Shown here piece by piece: positions 1 through 7,965 of a stretch of 48,223 nucleotides of DNA. Made by a program: the position numbers and the translations under genes. How positions within the stretch are numbered: the first letter of the stretch is position 1; every line of letters begins with the position of its first letter. Under the pieces are notes generated by a model. That model searched no databases, was not told the DNA's origin, and saw nothing but the letters and a program-made list of their open reading frames with translations. Source of the stretch: Candidatus Gottesmanbacteria bacterium (GTDB lineage Bacteria > Patescibacteriota > Microgenomatia > UBA10105 > UBA927); contig JAHFKK010000001.1 in NCBI GenBank assembly GCA_023245335.1, positions 747,282 to 795,504 of the forward strand. The letters are read 5' to 3'.

Positions 1-578
1 AGTCGTATGGAGGAAAGGACCCCGAGAAATACTCCAACGGCGACCCACTCGATGGAAGGGGAGGTGAGTAAGGCCACAAATGTTGCTGCTGCAAAAAATG
101 ATAATGCGTGCGAGTTGACTGCATCCAGTGATCCGTAAAACACCAGATTGGTGGCGCCGGCGATAAGCAGGATGGTGATGCCGGTGACCCCCGGCGATTT
201 TTTGATGAATCGCGATGTCATTGCCAAACCAAAGAGCGCCGCGAGTACCGATGTAAATCCCACCGCGAGCTGATAGGGCAGTCCCCATCCGTCGCCATGC
301 AGCATCGTATGGACAGAAAGGTATGCGGGCGACCATAGTTCAGCTGGTCCGATACTGTATTTATTTCCCGGAGCGTCTTTCGTATCCGTGGGTTGCGTCA
401 CATGAAAATGTGCGTAGTCGTTGGTAAAGTTCACATCATGATCGACGACGACGGAACGAAGCCAGGAATAGTAAAATATCCCGTCACCGTAAACGGTTTT
501 CTGTAAAAATATCGCGTGAGAAAAAAATGCGGACAGGTACAAGGCGATAATTGTAAGAATAATCGTGGGGAGCTTCAT
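1..578 (-). CDS. Partial polytopic membrane protein, glycosyltransferase-39-like
   Basis: The gene starts at 578 and runs off the left edge of the window, leaving 192 N-terminal residues. The translation opens with a hydrophobic segment (residues 3-24). It then has a loop with DGIFYYSWLRSVVVDHDVNF and, about 40 residues on, a YSIGPAELWSPAY stretch, followed by at least two more membrane helices. This loop pattern (acidic residue after helix 1, Gly-Pro-Ala and aromatic Pro) is what I expect in bacterial PMT/ArnT-like lipid-linked sugar transferases, which act at the outer face of the membrane. The C-terminal part is missing, so the call rests on topology and loop motifs. A -10-like TATCAT ends 6 nt before the start, and the gene diverges from the glycosyltransferase at 605. 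Confidence 0.6.
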   Translation of the reverse strand, partial: MKLPTIILTIIALYLSAFFSHAIFLQKTVYGDGIFYYSWLRSVVVDHDVNFTNDYAHFHVTQPTDTKDAPGNKYSIGPAELWSPAYLSVHTMLHGDGWGLPYQLAVGFTSVLAALFGLAMTSRFIKKSPGVTGITILLIAGATNLVFYGSLDAVNSHALSFFAAATFVALLTSPSIEWVAVGVFLGVLSSIR

Positions 579-583
579 AGTCC

Positions 584-590
584 TATGATA
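584..590. promoter_or_regulatory. Overlapping divergent -10 elements
   Basis: The heptamer TATGATA reads as TATGAT on the plus strand and TATCAT on the minus strand. The minus-strand hexamer ends 6 nt before the start codon at 578. The plus-strand hexamer would start RNA near 596, which favours the ATG at 605 over 593 for the rightward gene. This is a sequence reading only; no -35 box of quality was found. Confidence 0.4.
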
Positions 591-604
591 CAATGATTAC
601 GCAT

Positions 605-1354
605 ATGATATCCGCCGTCGTTTTGACCCATAATAGCCAAGCGATGCTTGAGGATACTCTCACAAGTCTTATCTGGTGTGACGAGATAGTCATCATAGAT
701 GACGACTCAACAGATAATACTGCGCAGATTGCCAAAAAGCATCATGCACGATTGATTTCACATAAACTGCGAGGAGATTTTTCCGCGCAGAGAAATTTTG
801 GTCTCGCACAAGCTTATGGAGATTGGGTATTGTTTGTGGATGCTGATGAAGTGGTAAGTGATGCACTCGCGAAAGAAATTTCTAAAGCGGTACAGGATAA
901 TATTCAGGACGGTTACTATCTCAAGCGCGAGGATACGTTATGGGGAAGAACGTTGCGGCACGGTGAGACGAGTAAGGTGCGGCTTATCCGTTTGGGAAGG
1001 AAGGGCTCCGGCAAGTGGGTCCGCCCGGTGCATGAGGTGTGGCAGATTCACGGGTATAATACGACACTCACGCATCCCATTCTCCACTTCCCACACCCGA
1101 GTGTCCGGCAGTTCCTTTCTGATATCAATGATTACTCTACGGCAAATGCAGCATATTTCTACTCGGAAGGTGTCCGGGTTTCGTGGTGGCATATTGTCGC
1201 CTACCCCACGGCAAAATTTTTTCAGAACTATGTGTGGCGCAGAGGTTTTTTGGATGGTACGGAGGGCGCAATCGTTGCCCTTATGATGAGTTTCCATTCA
1301 TTTCTTACGCGTGCTAAACTCTGGCAGCTCTGGCATCAGCGCGGGACTGTCTAA
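605..1354 (+). CDS. Family 2 glycosyltransferase
   Basis: This is a 249-residue GT-A fold glycosyltransferase of the WaaE/KdtX-like group, which transfers a sugar from a nucleotide-sugar donor during surface polysaccharide or glycolipid synthesis at the inner membrane face. Visible marks are the N-terminal beta strand ISAVVLTHN, the nucleotide-binding IIDDDSTDNT (about residues 30-39), the QRNFGL segment and the metal-binding VDADE (78-82). The C-terminal third contains a KWVRPVHEVW stretch typical of this group. I prefer the ATG at 605 because the predicted strand starts there and the likely promoter would place RNA start after 593; the ATG at 593 adds four residues. The gene is followed 13 nt later by an O-antigen-ligase-like gene, suggesting a small glycan operon. 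Confidence 0.85.
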   Translation: MISAVVLTHNSQAMLEDTLTSLIWCDEIVIIDDDSTDNTAQIAKKHHARLISHKLRGDFSAQRNFGLAQAYGDWVLFVDADEVVSDALAKEISKAVQDNIQDGYYLKREDTLWGRTLRHGETSKVRLIRLGRKGSGKWVRPVHEVWQIHGYNTTLTHPILHFPHPSVRQFLSDINDYSTANAAYFYSEGVRVSWWHIVAYPTAKFFQNYVWRRGFLDGTEGAIVALMMSFHSFLTRAKLWQLWHQRGTV

Positions 1355-1367
1355 TAGAGTGTAACGT

Positions 1368-2504
1368 ATGCAATTCTTTTTTCTGCTAAGTTTTCTTGCC
1401 GGACAGATAGTGAGCCTCGTCCCGGTCGGGAAGTGGTCGTTCCTCGATGTTTTTGCGGTGAGTTCATGCATCATATTTTTCATCCGTCACGTACGTCATC
1501 ACAAAACGATCCGGCACGGACGGTTGTTTCGTAGCGTCGGGTTGTTTGTCCTTGTTGCGGCGGCGGAGCTCCTGTTACGAATGACCGTTATGCGGGCTTC
1601 TGTAAATATTCCAGATATGTTGTATCTGATGCGTTGGATTGCCTATGCGGGCATCTATGCCTTCGTTTTGTCCGACCGTACGCAAATTCCCTGGAAGCTT
1701 ATCCTGTATTGGTCTGGTGTGACGCTTGCGGTTATGGGGCTCGTACAACTTGCGATATATCCTGATCTACGGAATCTCACCTATTTAGGATGGGATCCGC
1801 ATTTCCGCCGTGTATTCGCGACCCTCTTTGACCCAAACTTCGCCGGGGTCGTGTATGTGCTTACCTTTTTGGTCGGTTTGTCACTCGGGAGTAAGAAGCG
1901 TAACCGGATTTTTTTGGTCGGGGGACAAATGACTGTGTTTGCCGCACTTCTCCTGACGTACTCAAGAAGCAGTTTCGCCGCATTTATTTTCGGGATGATA
2001 GTGTGGAGCATATTGCGCCGTTCGTACGCGTTTTTATCCGGGGTTGTCGTCGTATTTGTGGCGTTTATCTTCCTTCTAAATGGCGTGGCGGAAGGACAAA
2101 ACTTATTCCGCAGCGTGTCGACGCAAGCGCGTTTGGGGAGTGCCGCAGTGGGGTGGAACCGTTTCGTCCAGTCCCCGGTTGTCGGGACGGGTTTCACAAT
2201 AGCGCATCCGGACTCGGCTTACTCTCTCCCGCCAAATCGTGCAGGAAACGTGGACACAAGCCTTTTATTCGTTTTGGCGTCAACCGGACTACTGGGGTTC
2301 GCGGCTTACGCAGTTCTGTGGAAAGGTATGGGAGCCCTTGGATTCGCATCCCTCAAGCGAACATCTGACCCGGTCCTTTTAAGTTCATTGGCCGCGATAC
2401 TCGTACACAGCATGTTCATAAACAGCCTTTTTTATCCGTGGGTGATGGCTTGGATGTGGATTCTTTTGGCGCTTACGGAGAAGGAACTTACGGTTGGTAG
2501 GTGA
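1368..2504 (+). CDS. O-antigen ligase / Wzy-like membrane protein
   Basis: The protein has 378 residues, about ten hydrophobic helices and a large periplasmic-type loop near residues 240-300. The short segment LLTYSRSSFAAFIFG is the characteristic Wzy/WaaL-family feature, where a conserved Arg-Ser follows a membrane helix. Family members polymerise lipid-linked glycans or ligate them to an acceptor on the outer face of the membrane. The gene sits 13 nt downstream of a glycosyltransferase and near another membrane glycosyltransferase, so a role in surface glycan assembly is the natural inference; the acceptor cannot be told. Its 3' end overlaps the convergent Ig-domain gene by 17 bp. Confidence 0.75.
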   Translation: MQFFFLLSFLAGQIVSLVPVGKWSFLDVFAVSSCIIFFIRHVRHHKTIRHGRLFRSVGLFVLVAAAELLLRMTVMRASVNIPDMLYLMRWIAYAGIYAFVLSDRTQIPWKLILYWSGVTLAVMGLVQLAIYPDLRNLTYLGWDPHFRRVFATLFDPNFAGVVYVLTFLVGLSLGSKKRNRIFLVGGQMTVFAALLLTYSRSSFAAFIFGMIVWSILRRSYAFLSGVVVVFVAFIFLLNGVAEGQNLFRSVSTQARLGSAAVGWNRFVQSPVVGTGFTIAHPDSAYSLPPNRAGNVDTSLLFVLASTGLLGFAAYAVLWKGMGALGFASLKRTSDPVLLSSLAAILVHSMFINSLFYPWVMAWMWILLALTEKELTVGR

Positions 2505-3204
2505 CGTTTCGCACGACTGTCGTACTGTTTCCTGCTGTATCCGTCGAAACGACTTCCAGTTTGTTTGCTCCGTCGTTTAACGGCATGCTGTATGTAAATG
2601 ATCCGTCTGATTTCACGACGACGATTCTGCCGGTGATCGTGACTTTCATGTCCTCATCCGTCACCCCGGTGACCGTGACTTTGTGCGTTCCGTCGTTCAC
2701 CGTCGCATTATCACTCGGCGAATCGACGGTCAGTTTGGGGGGCGTGCGGTCAATGGTCGTCGTCACCACATTGGATGCGTCGCTGAGCGCATTTTTGCCA
2801 TCCGTGACTTTCGCACTCATGGTAACCGTACCTTCGTCAACGGGAATGTCGGTGAATTGAAACGTTCCGTTATCGCCTGCTGTGGCTCGTTTGTATTCCT
2901 TATCGTTGAGGTAGATGATAATCTGATTTTTTGCTTGTGCGGTCCCGCTTACCGTAAGCGTAGCGCTGTTCGTCGCTTCCGGTAGCTGATCAAGAACGGG
3001 CGGTACGAGGATGGTTTGTCCGTTTGATGATGGAAGAGGGGTAGTACTTCCGCGGATGCGTTCAACGAGAACACTAAAACCGATCAGTAATTTGACTCCG
3101 AAGAGTGCCAAGAAAATAAGAAGCGCAACGGACCCGATAAGCCCGATCGCTATGCGGTGGCGAGCACTTTTTTCCTGAACCCGATTAAGTCGTGAACGCA
3201 ACAT
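2488..3204 (-). CDS. Membrane-anchored protein with Ig-like domains
   Basis: The 238-residue protein has a basic N-terminus and one membrane helix (about residues 21-46), so it is probably a signal anchor with the rest outside the cell. After a Pro/Ser-rich linker there are two beta-sandwich repeats. The first (about 77-150) carries the pattern ATLTVSGTAQ and NGTFQFTDIPVDEG; the second (about 153-238) carries TPPKLTVDSPSDNATV, KSDGSFTYSMPLNDGANKL and STDTAGN. These are hallmarks of bacterial Ig-like (Big/glucodextranase-B-like) domains used as spacers or adhesive modules on the cell surface. No catalytic domain is present. It is convergent with, and overlaps by 17 bp, the O-antigen-ligase-like gene. 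Confidence 0.75.
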   Translation of the reverse strand: MLRSRLNRVQEKSARHRIAIGLIGSVALLIFLALFGVKLLIGFSVLVERIRGSTTPLPSSNGQTILVPPVLDQLPEATNSATLTVSGTAQAKNQIIIYLNDKEYKRATAGDNGTFQFTDIPVDEGTVTMSAKVTDGKNALSDASNVVTTTIDRTPPKLTVDSPSDNATVNDGTHKVTVTGVTDEDMKVTITGRIVVVKSDGSFTYSMPLNDGANKLEVVSTDTAGNSTTVVRNVTYQP

Positions 3205-3284
3205 AGAGTTGTCATGCGTCGCGATTACGCGACATTCTTAAGCCATAAGCTTCGCACGATGACGTGCTCAGTACCTGCATGCGG

Positions 3285-3355
3285 AGCCTCCTGTCAGAAT
3301 TGGACTGACATCTACGGTTTACGATACCGCTGCTCTGCCGTTGAGCTAAGGAGGC
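3285..3355 (-). tRNA. tRNA-Thr (anticodon CGT)
   Basis: A complete cloverleaf can be drawn: acceptor GCCTCCT/AGGAGGC, D-stem GCTC/GAGC, anticodon stem GCGGT/ACCGT with loop ATCGTAA, and T-stem GTCAG/CTGAC with loop TCCAATT. The anticodon CGT reads ACG (Thr). The T-loop starts TC instead of the usual TT. The 3' CCA is not encoded, since CCG follows the discriminator. Confidence 0.9.
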
Positions 3356-3384
3356 AGATGTTTGTCCGTCCCTATTGTATCAAA

Positions 3385-4278
3385 TCAGGTCGTCGGTAGG
3401 TATGTGTCAGCCTGCCACCGGGCAAAAATACCGTTCGGTAGTAATTTACCAGCAGTACTGTCTTTGAGGGCCAGTTCGCCGGCTTCGGTCATTCCACCGG
3501 ATCGTTTCATGAGATCATCGAGGAGTCGGGAAAGCGCGATGGAGGAAACGTCCGCGGTGTACGCATTGAGAAGAAAAAACGATGGCTTAGGCGACAGTAT
3601 ATGCGTACAAGCAGATAAAAGTTTGGGTAAATCATCTTCGAGTTTCCAGATTTCGCCTTTGGCGCCCCGTCCGAATCTCGGTGGGTCCATAATGATGCCG
3701 TCATAGGTGACACCTCTTCGTGCCTCCCGGAGGACGAATTTATACGCATCATCCAGAATCCAGCGGATCGGCCGGTCAGAAAGATGAGACGCTTCTGCAT
3801 TTTCTTTCGCCCAGGAGAGTGAGGGTTTGCTTGCGTCGACATGGGTGACTCGTGCGCCTGCTCCTGCAGCAGCAAGAGTAGCTGCGCCGGTATAGGCAAA
3901 AAGATTGAGGACATTAATGGGTTTGCCGGCCACCCGTTCGGTAATCCAGCGCCAATTGGGTGCCTGTTCGGGAAACACACCGACGTGCTTAAACGCAGTG
4001 GGCTTAAGGACGAGCGTGAGCTGATCATGCCGTATGTGCCAGAGAGGCGGAGGGGGGCGGCGGATAACCCAGTTTCCCGATGTCTCATTGACCCGTACGT
4101 ATGCCGCATCCGCAGCATCCCAGACATTTGTGTCAGCGTGCGGCTTCCACATGGCACGGGGATCAGGACGATTGAGGGTATAGTCAGCAAACCGTTCGAG
4201 TTTTTTGCCGTCGCCGGAGTCTATGAGTTCATAGTCCTTCCAGTCATCTGGAGTGAGTATCGGTATGGTGTTTGTCAT
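3385..4278 (-). CDS. Class I SAM-dependent methyltransferase, RlmI/RlmL-like
   Basis: The 297-residue protein has a Rossmann methyltransferase core: motif I is FAYTGAATLAAAGAGA (127-142), followed by the acidic VDAS (147-150) that binds the SAM ribose, and the active-site motif DPPRFGRG (198-205). This architecture matches the RlmI/RlmL-K group of rRNA methyltransferases. Two features differ from RlmI: there is no N-terminal PUA domain, and the strand after the DPP motif reads LNAYT where m5C enzymes have a catalytic Cys (SCS). The base and atom modified are therefore uncertain. A -10-like TACAAT ends exactly 6 nt before the start codon. Confidence 0.75.
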   Translation of the reverse strand: MTNTIPILTPDDWKDYELIDSGDGKKLERFADYTLNRPDPRAMWKPHADTNVWDAADAAYVRVNETSGNWVIRRPPPPLWHIRHDQLTLVLKPTAFKHVGVFPEQAPNWRWITERVAGKPINVLNLFAYTGAATLAAAGAGARVTHVDASKPSLSWAKENAEASHLSDRPIRWILDDAYKFVLREARRGVTYDGIIMDPPRFGRGAKGEIWKLEDDLPKLLSACTHILSPKPSFFLLNAYTADVSSIALSRLLDDLMKRSGGMTEAGELALKDSTAGKLLPNGIFARWQADTYLPTT

Positions 4279-4284
4279 GCGATC

Positions 4285-4294
4285 ATTGTATCAT
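4285..4294. promoter_or_regulatory. Divergent promoter between methyltransferase and mltG
   Basis: The minus strand reads TACAAT (4290-4285), 6 nt before the methyltransferase start at 4278. The plus strand reads TATCAT (4289-4294), two bases overlapping it and about 24 nt before the mltG start at 4319. No convincing -35 boxes were found. Confidence 0.4.
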
Positions 4295-4318
4295 GACTAT
4301 TACGTTTCCTTCCCTTTT

Positions 4319-5287
4319 ATGAAGCAATTTCTGATGTTTGTCATCGCGTTTGCGGTCGTCCTATGTATCGCCGGATTTTTGGGCTGGCGATATTTCGGAC
4401 CTGTCGGCGGGACAAACCAAACGGTATTTACCGTGCCGCAGCAGTCAGCTGGATTTGACGTGCCTCATGAATTATCCCGGGGACACCTCATCAAAAACGA
4501 GAAGGCATTCCGGTGGCTCTATAACCTTCTGGTTGCCGGGAAGACGACTGCAGCCGGAGGATACCGGCTTGAAGGGACTATGACCGCCTGGGGAGTCATC
4601 CGTAAGCTGACGTCTCAACCTGATTTTGCGTGGGTCACGGTACGCGAAGGATTGCGAAAAGAGCAAATCGGGATACTTCTCCATGACAAACTCGGTTGGA
4701 CCAGCGCACAGGAGACGGCATGGAACTCCGTCAATGACGGGAGTGACGAGTTCCGCGAGGGGGTATATTTCCCCGATACCTATCTTTTGCCGAGAGACGA
4801 GTCCGTCGAGCAAATAGCCAAGCGCTTCACCGATCATTTCAACGAAAAGTTTGCGCCGTACGCGACTTCGTTTGCCGCCCAGGACATCAAATGGACGACG
4901 GGGATAAAGATAGCTTCACTTATCCAAAGGGAGGCTGGGGGATCAGCCGACATGCCGATCATTTCAGGCGTCATCTGGAATAGGCTCAATAAAGGGATGG
5001 CGCTACAGATAGACGCGACGATCCAGTACGTTTTAGGAAACGCCAAAGACGGGTGGTGGCCTGTCGTCAAAGGATCCGACACCTCTATAGACTCGCTGTA
5101 CAATACGTATCTTCATAAAGGGTTGCCTCCCGGCCCGATTGCTAATCCAGGACTTGCGGCTATAGCGGCCGCGGCGAATCCGGCGGAGACGGATTGTCTT
5201 TTCTATCTCCACGATCACGACCGCCAGATCCATTGTTCAGTGACGTACGCGGAACATCTGGTAAATATAAAGAAGTATCTTGAGTAA
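4319..5287 (+). CDS. mltG: Endolytic murein transglycosylase MltG
   Basis: The protein of 322 residues cleaves nascent peptidoglycan strands next to the membrane and so ends glycan polymerisation. It has an N-terminal membrane helix (residues 3-22), a LysM-like region, then the YceG catalytic domain. Family motifs are clear: REGVYFPDTYLLP (about 146-158), SLIQREAGG with the catalytic Glu near 205, WNRLNKGMALQIDATIQY, and the C-terminal YNTYLHKGLPPGPIANPG followed by AAANPAETDCLFYLHD. I start the gene at 4319 because the membrane anchor begins there and upstream Met codons overlap the divergent gene. There is no Shine-Dalgarno sequence, only a pyrimidine run before the ATG. Confidence 0.93.
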   Translation: MKQFLMFVIAFAVVLCIAGFLGWRYFGPVGGTNQTVFTVPQQSAGFDVPHELSRGHLIKNEKAFRWLYNLLVAGKTTAAGGYRLEGTMTAWGVIRKLTSQPDFAWVTVREGLRKEQIGILLHDKLGWTSAQETAWNSVNDGSDEFREGVYFPDTYLLPRDESVEQIAKRFTDHFNEKFAPYATSFAAQDIKWTTGIKIASLIQREAGGSADMPIISGVIWNRLNKGMALQIDATIQYVLGNAKDGWWPVVKGSDTSIDSLYNTYLHKGLPPGPIANPGLAAIAAAANPAETDCLFYLHDHDRQIHCSVTYAEHLVNIKKYLE

Positions 5288-5293
5288 GAACTA

Positions 5294-5839
5294 TTAAAGT
5301 TTTGTGGCTTCCGATCGTTTCACCCGCACCATTTCCGTCATGGCGTGCGTGCCCACGTATGCGCATGCATCTATATCTGGGTCATACAGTTCGACGTAGT
5401 CCAAGTCCTTGCGGTCAAGTACGCGCGCTCCTTTTAGCTTTTTCCCGTTATGTAGTGATTGTTTCAATTCCGTATACTTTTCCGGTTCCATGTAGAAGTC
5501 GACATCCCCGACCTGCGCACGATAGATGTCGGGCTTCCTGATATAGAGATGGGTATACGTGGTTTCCTGCACGTCACCCCTTGCCGGAATGATGATTGGC
5601 GAGTGGAGGCGGAAATATTTTTGATTCCAGTTGTCTGAAGCCTGTGTCAGCTCTTTGCGTACGTCAGTGAGATACTCGTATTCATCGTCGTAATGGCAGA
5701 ATATGCCGATATTGCCCGCGTTGGGCAAATAATGCCCAAACGTCTGCTTACAGAGTGCGTAACACGAGAAATGCGTATGGGTAATGGCTTTAAGGAGTTG
5801 GGCTTTCGTTTTGATGGGACTGAAGCGGTAGAGTTTCAT
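5294..5839 (-). CDS. Hypothetical protein (181 aa)
   Basis: I do not recognise a family. The protein is soluble, with no signal peptide or membrane segment, and rich in His, Tyr and charged residues. It starts MKLYRFSPIKTKAQLLKAITHTHF, has a CYALCKQTFG stretch with two Cys, and a C-terminal half with alternating hydrophobic strands (KPDIYRAQVGDVDFYM, YVELYDPDIDACAYVGTHAMTEMV). It is transcribed convergently with mltG, the stop codons being 6 nt apart. Composition and codon use match the surrounding core genes, so I take it as a real gene of unknown function. Confidence 0.65.
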   Translation of the reverse strand: MKLYRFSPIKTKAQLLKAITHTHFSCYALCKQTFGHYLPNAGNIGIFCHYDDEYEYLTDVRKELTQASDNWNQKYFRLHSPIIIPARGDVQETTYTHLYIRKPDIYRAQVGDVDFYMEPEKYTELKQSLHNGKKLKGARVLDRKDLDYVELYDPDIDACAYVGTHAMTEMVRVKRSEATKL

Positions 5840-5868
5840 ATTCCAGTTCGTGATTTAGGCTAAAATAA

Positions 5869-6024
5869 TTACTTATTCTGCTTTGTGAGCTCTTCGCCAA
5901 TCAAAACCCCAACCCAGAAGTAGCCAAAAAGGAGAAAAGAAATTCCCCACGAAATACGGTGATTACCAATAAAAGCTAATCCAAAGATAGGCAAGCTTAT
6001 TAGAATTGGCAACAGATATTTCAC
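5869..6024 (-). CDS. Possible 51-aa membrane peptide
   Basis: This sits in the 305-bp gap between 5839 and 6145. An open frame on the minus strand from a GTG at 6024 encodes two hydrophobic helices (LLPILISLPIFGLAFIG and SWGISFLLFGYFWVGVLIG) and ends EELTKQNK. The frame stays open upstream to about 6070 with no ATG, so it could also be the tail of a decayed gene. There is no clear ribosome binding site. The amino-acid pattern, with helices broken by NHR and a charged tail, looks more like a protein than chance. Local base composition is AT-rich, as in the neighbouring phosphotransferase. Confidence 0.35.
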   Translation of the reverse strand: MKYLLPILISLPIFGLAFIGNHRISWGISFLLFGYFWVGVLIGEELTKQNK

Positions 6025-6132
6025 TTTGAGCGGAAGACGTAAATTATTTTGAATCCGTCTTGATACATTTTAACGACCTTTTGCTGATATATCAACGCGC
6101 CTAGCGGGAACAAATCCTGAATCAATTAGTTA

Positions 6133-6138
6133 TATAAT
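6133..6138 (+). promoter_or_regulatory. Consensus -10 box for the phosphotransferase gene
   Basis: A perfect TATAAT ends 6 nt before the ATG at 6145, so transcription would start at or next to the start codon. No good -35 box is visible at 16-18 nt upstream. Confidence 0.5.
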
Positions 6139-6144
6139 AAAAGT

Positions 6145-6876
6145 ATGAATTTTATTGACCAACAAATAGTAAAAAGTGGCCAATCTACTGAGTCTGTTTT
6201 TAGAATTGGGAATACGATTCACCGTTCAATGGGGCCTCATTCCGAATATGTGCACGACTTATTAAAGTTACTTGAAATGAAAAAGTATTCATATTCACCC
6301 AAATACTTGGGTCAAGACAAACAGGGTAGAGAAATTTTGACCTATATCCAAGGCGACGTTGCAAGAGACGTGAAGTTGTCCGATGTAATATTAGAAAAAA
6401 TAGTGTTAATGATAAAAATGTTTCACGATGCAACCTCTGGCAGCAAATTGGCAAAGAACAAGGAAGTTGTATGCCATGGAGATTTAGCGCCTTGGAATAC
6501 AGTACTTCGAAATGGTGAACCAATTGGGTTTATCGATTTTGACGGTGCAAAACCAGGTAGAAGAATTGAGGATTTAGCCTATTTTTTATGGACTTTTCTT
6601 GAATTGGGAAAGAAGATTCCAGCGAAGATTCAAGTAACGAGGATGAAACGCTTATGTGACATTTACGGCTACTCACGCGGTTCCGAATTGGCGTATGCAA
6701 TTGTTAATGAACAACACAAGGTATTAACTCATAGAGAAAATTTGGTTAAGAATTCAGAAAATCCGGAGTTAAGAAAATTTTCAGCTAGTAAAATAAGGGA
6801 AATAAAACGAGAAATAGAATGGGTTAAGAAGAATAAGAATCTAATCGAGAGAAGTTTCGATATGGGTTCTATTTAA
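6145..6876 (+). CDS. Aminoglycoside/choline-kinase-type phosphotransferase
   Basis: The protein of 243 residues has the C-lobe of the APH/choline kinase fold: the Brenner-type motif HGDLAPWN (111-118) with catalytic Asp 113, and the metal-binding IDFDGA (130-135), followed by RRIEDLAYFLW. Family members transfer phosphate from ATP to small hydroxyl substrates such as aminoglycosides, choline or sugars; the substrate here is unknown and resistance should not be assumed. The N-lobe is short. The gene is clearly more AT-rich than the mltG and polX regions on either side, and its codon use differs, suggesting recent acquisition. Its -10 box (6133-6138) predicts a leaderless mRNA. Confidence 0.75.
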   Translation: MNFIDQQIVKSGQSTESVFRIGNTIHRSMGPHSEYVHDLLKLLEMKKYSYSPKYLGQDKQGREILTYIQGDVARDVKLSDVILEKIVLMIKMFHDATSGSKLAKNKEVVCHGDLAPWNTVLRNGEPIGFIDFDGAKPGRRIEDLAYFLWTFLELGKKIPAKIQVTRMKRLCDIYGYSRGSELAYAIVNEQHKVLTHRENLVKNSENPELRKFSASKIREIKREIEWVKKNKNLIERSFDMGSI

Positions 6877-6902
6877 ATTACTTGTGAAACCAAGTTTGCA
6901 TC

Positions 6903-6976
6903 TGGAGCGGGATAGGGGAATCGAACCCCCTTCTCAACCTTGGGAAGGTCGCATACTACCAGTGTACTAATCCCGC
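6903..6976 (-). tRNA. tRNA-Gly (anticodon CCC)
   Basis: Cloverleaf: acceptor GCGGGAT/ATCCCGC, anticodon stem CGACC/GGTTG with loop TTCCCAA, and T-stem GGGGG/CCCCT with the standard TTCGATT loop. Anticodon CCC reads GGG. Unlike the other tRNAs in the window, the 3' CCA is encoded after discriminator T (6905-6903). Confidence 0.92.
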
Positions 6977-6981
6977 AACAA

Positions 6982-7004
6982 GAGCATCCCGGAATCGGGA
7001 GCTC
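6982..7004 (-). terminator. Hairpin after the LysM gene, weak terminator candidate
   Basis: GAGC and TCCCG pair with CGGGA and GCTC around a 4-nt loop with a single bulged A, giving a 9-bp stem. On the minus strand it follows the LysM stop codon and is followed by TTGTT just before tRNA-Gly. The T-run is poor, so it may instead be a processing or RNA-end-protecting structure between the gene and the tRNA. Confidence 0.35.
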
Positions 7005-7033
7005 ATGACTTTATTTATATCACACCACAAGCC

Positions 7034-7579
7034 TCACGGCAGCACTAAGACGTTGCCGCTATAGATAAGATTCGGATTCGCAAGTTTATTAAGCTTTGCG
7101 ATATCGGGCCAGCGGTATCCCGTGCCGTAGACCGCGAGAGACACGCTCCACAGAGATTCGCCTTTTAGGACCGTGTGCTTGCCGTCTGCGGGTCTTTTGA
7201 TTTCCACGGATGTGGAAGATACTTGCCCCGGTTCCCGTTTGGTAACTGACGGAATCGTCAACTTTTCTCCGGCCGTGATGTGATCCGGATTGGTCATATT
7301 GTTGGCTTTGGCGATATCCACCCAGTTGTACCCGCTTCCGATCGTGGTCTCTGCGATACTCCACAGCGTCTCACCGGCTGCGACCGTATGTGTTGCCGGC
7401 AGTTTTGCTGACTCGGTGGCGTTCTGTTGCTCTTGTTGCGCGGCTGTTTGTTGTTTCATCTGGGGCCTGCCTTTCACGTAATTGACGATAAGTACCCCGA
7501 TGACGATAACGACAGCAAGACCCAAAAATAACGAGACTAATGAATCTGGATTGGTAAGGTTTTTAAGTTCTTTAACCAT
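7034..7579 (-). CDS. Membrane-anchored protein with two LysM domains
   Basis: The 181-residue protein has an N-terminal membrane anchor (about residues 15-33), a Gln/Ala-rich linker, and two LysM repeats. LysM 1 (about 64-110) contains HTVAAGETLWSIAE, IAKANN and GEKLTIP; LysM 2 (about 134-181) contains HTVLKGESLWSVS, IAKLNK and ends in VLVLP. LysM domains bind N-acetylglucosamine-containing glycans, so the protein probably attaches to peptidoglycan outside the membrane. No catalytic domain is present. The minus strand has GGAGG 11 nt before the ATG, a rather long spacing. tRNA-Asp lies upstream and tRNA-Gly downstream on the same strand. Confidence 0.85.
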   Translation of the reverse strand: MVKELKNLTNPDSLVSLFLGLAVVIVIGVLIVNYVKGRPQMKQQTAAQQEQQNATESAKLPATHTVAAGETLWSIAETTIGSGYNWVDIAKANNMTNPDHITAGEKLTIPSVTKREPGQVSSTSVEIKRPADGKHTVLKGESLWSVSLAVYGTGYRWPDIAKLNKLANPNLIYSGNVLVLP

Positions 7580-7737
7580 TCACTTTGTTTCCTCCGTTCC
7601 AGGCAGTGATTTTGGGCAAGTGGGCCCACCAAGTCTTTACTGTTCGTCTTACCTACTGTTCGTAGCGCGGCTCACAGAGCGACATATGGCGGGCATTGTC
7701 GTTTCTAAACTCAAACATTCGTTAAGAAACGTCAATG

Positions 7738-7812
7738 CGGGACCGACCGGGTTCGGACCGGCGACCTTCTCCTTGACAGGGAGACGCTCTAACCAGGCTG
7801 AGCTACGATCCC
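7738..7812 (-). tRNA. tRNA-Asp (anticodon GTC)
   Basis: Cloverleaf: acceptor GGGATCG/CGGTCCC with one G-U pair, D-stem GCTC/GAGC, anticodon stem TCTCC/GGAGA with loop CTGTCAA, and T-stem GCCGG/CCGGT with loop TCCGAAC. The discriminator is G, as usual for tRNA-Asp. CCA is not encoded. Confidence 0.92.
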
Positions 7813-7965
7813 ATTACTTGGAGAGACAACTATGTTTTCCCTCCATCTTTTTTCCTTACGTTGTGCTGTCTTTTCCGACGAGTTTTCCCATCGGACTTGT
7901 AGGACATTATAATTCATATTTGAGGGCAGTACAACGAGTATGGTAGGCTTAAGGAAATATACGCT

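Noticed and set aside
6145-6876. Calling the phosphotransferase an antibiotic resistance gene
   Set aside because: Only the general APH/choline-kinase fold is visible, and nothing in the sequence indicates an aminoglycoside substrate.
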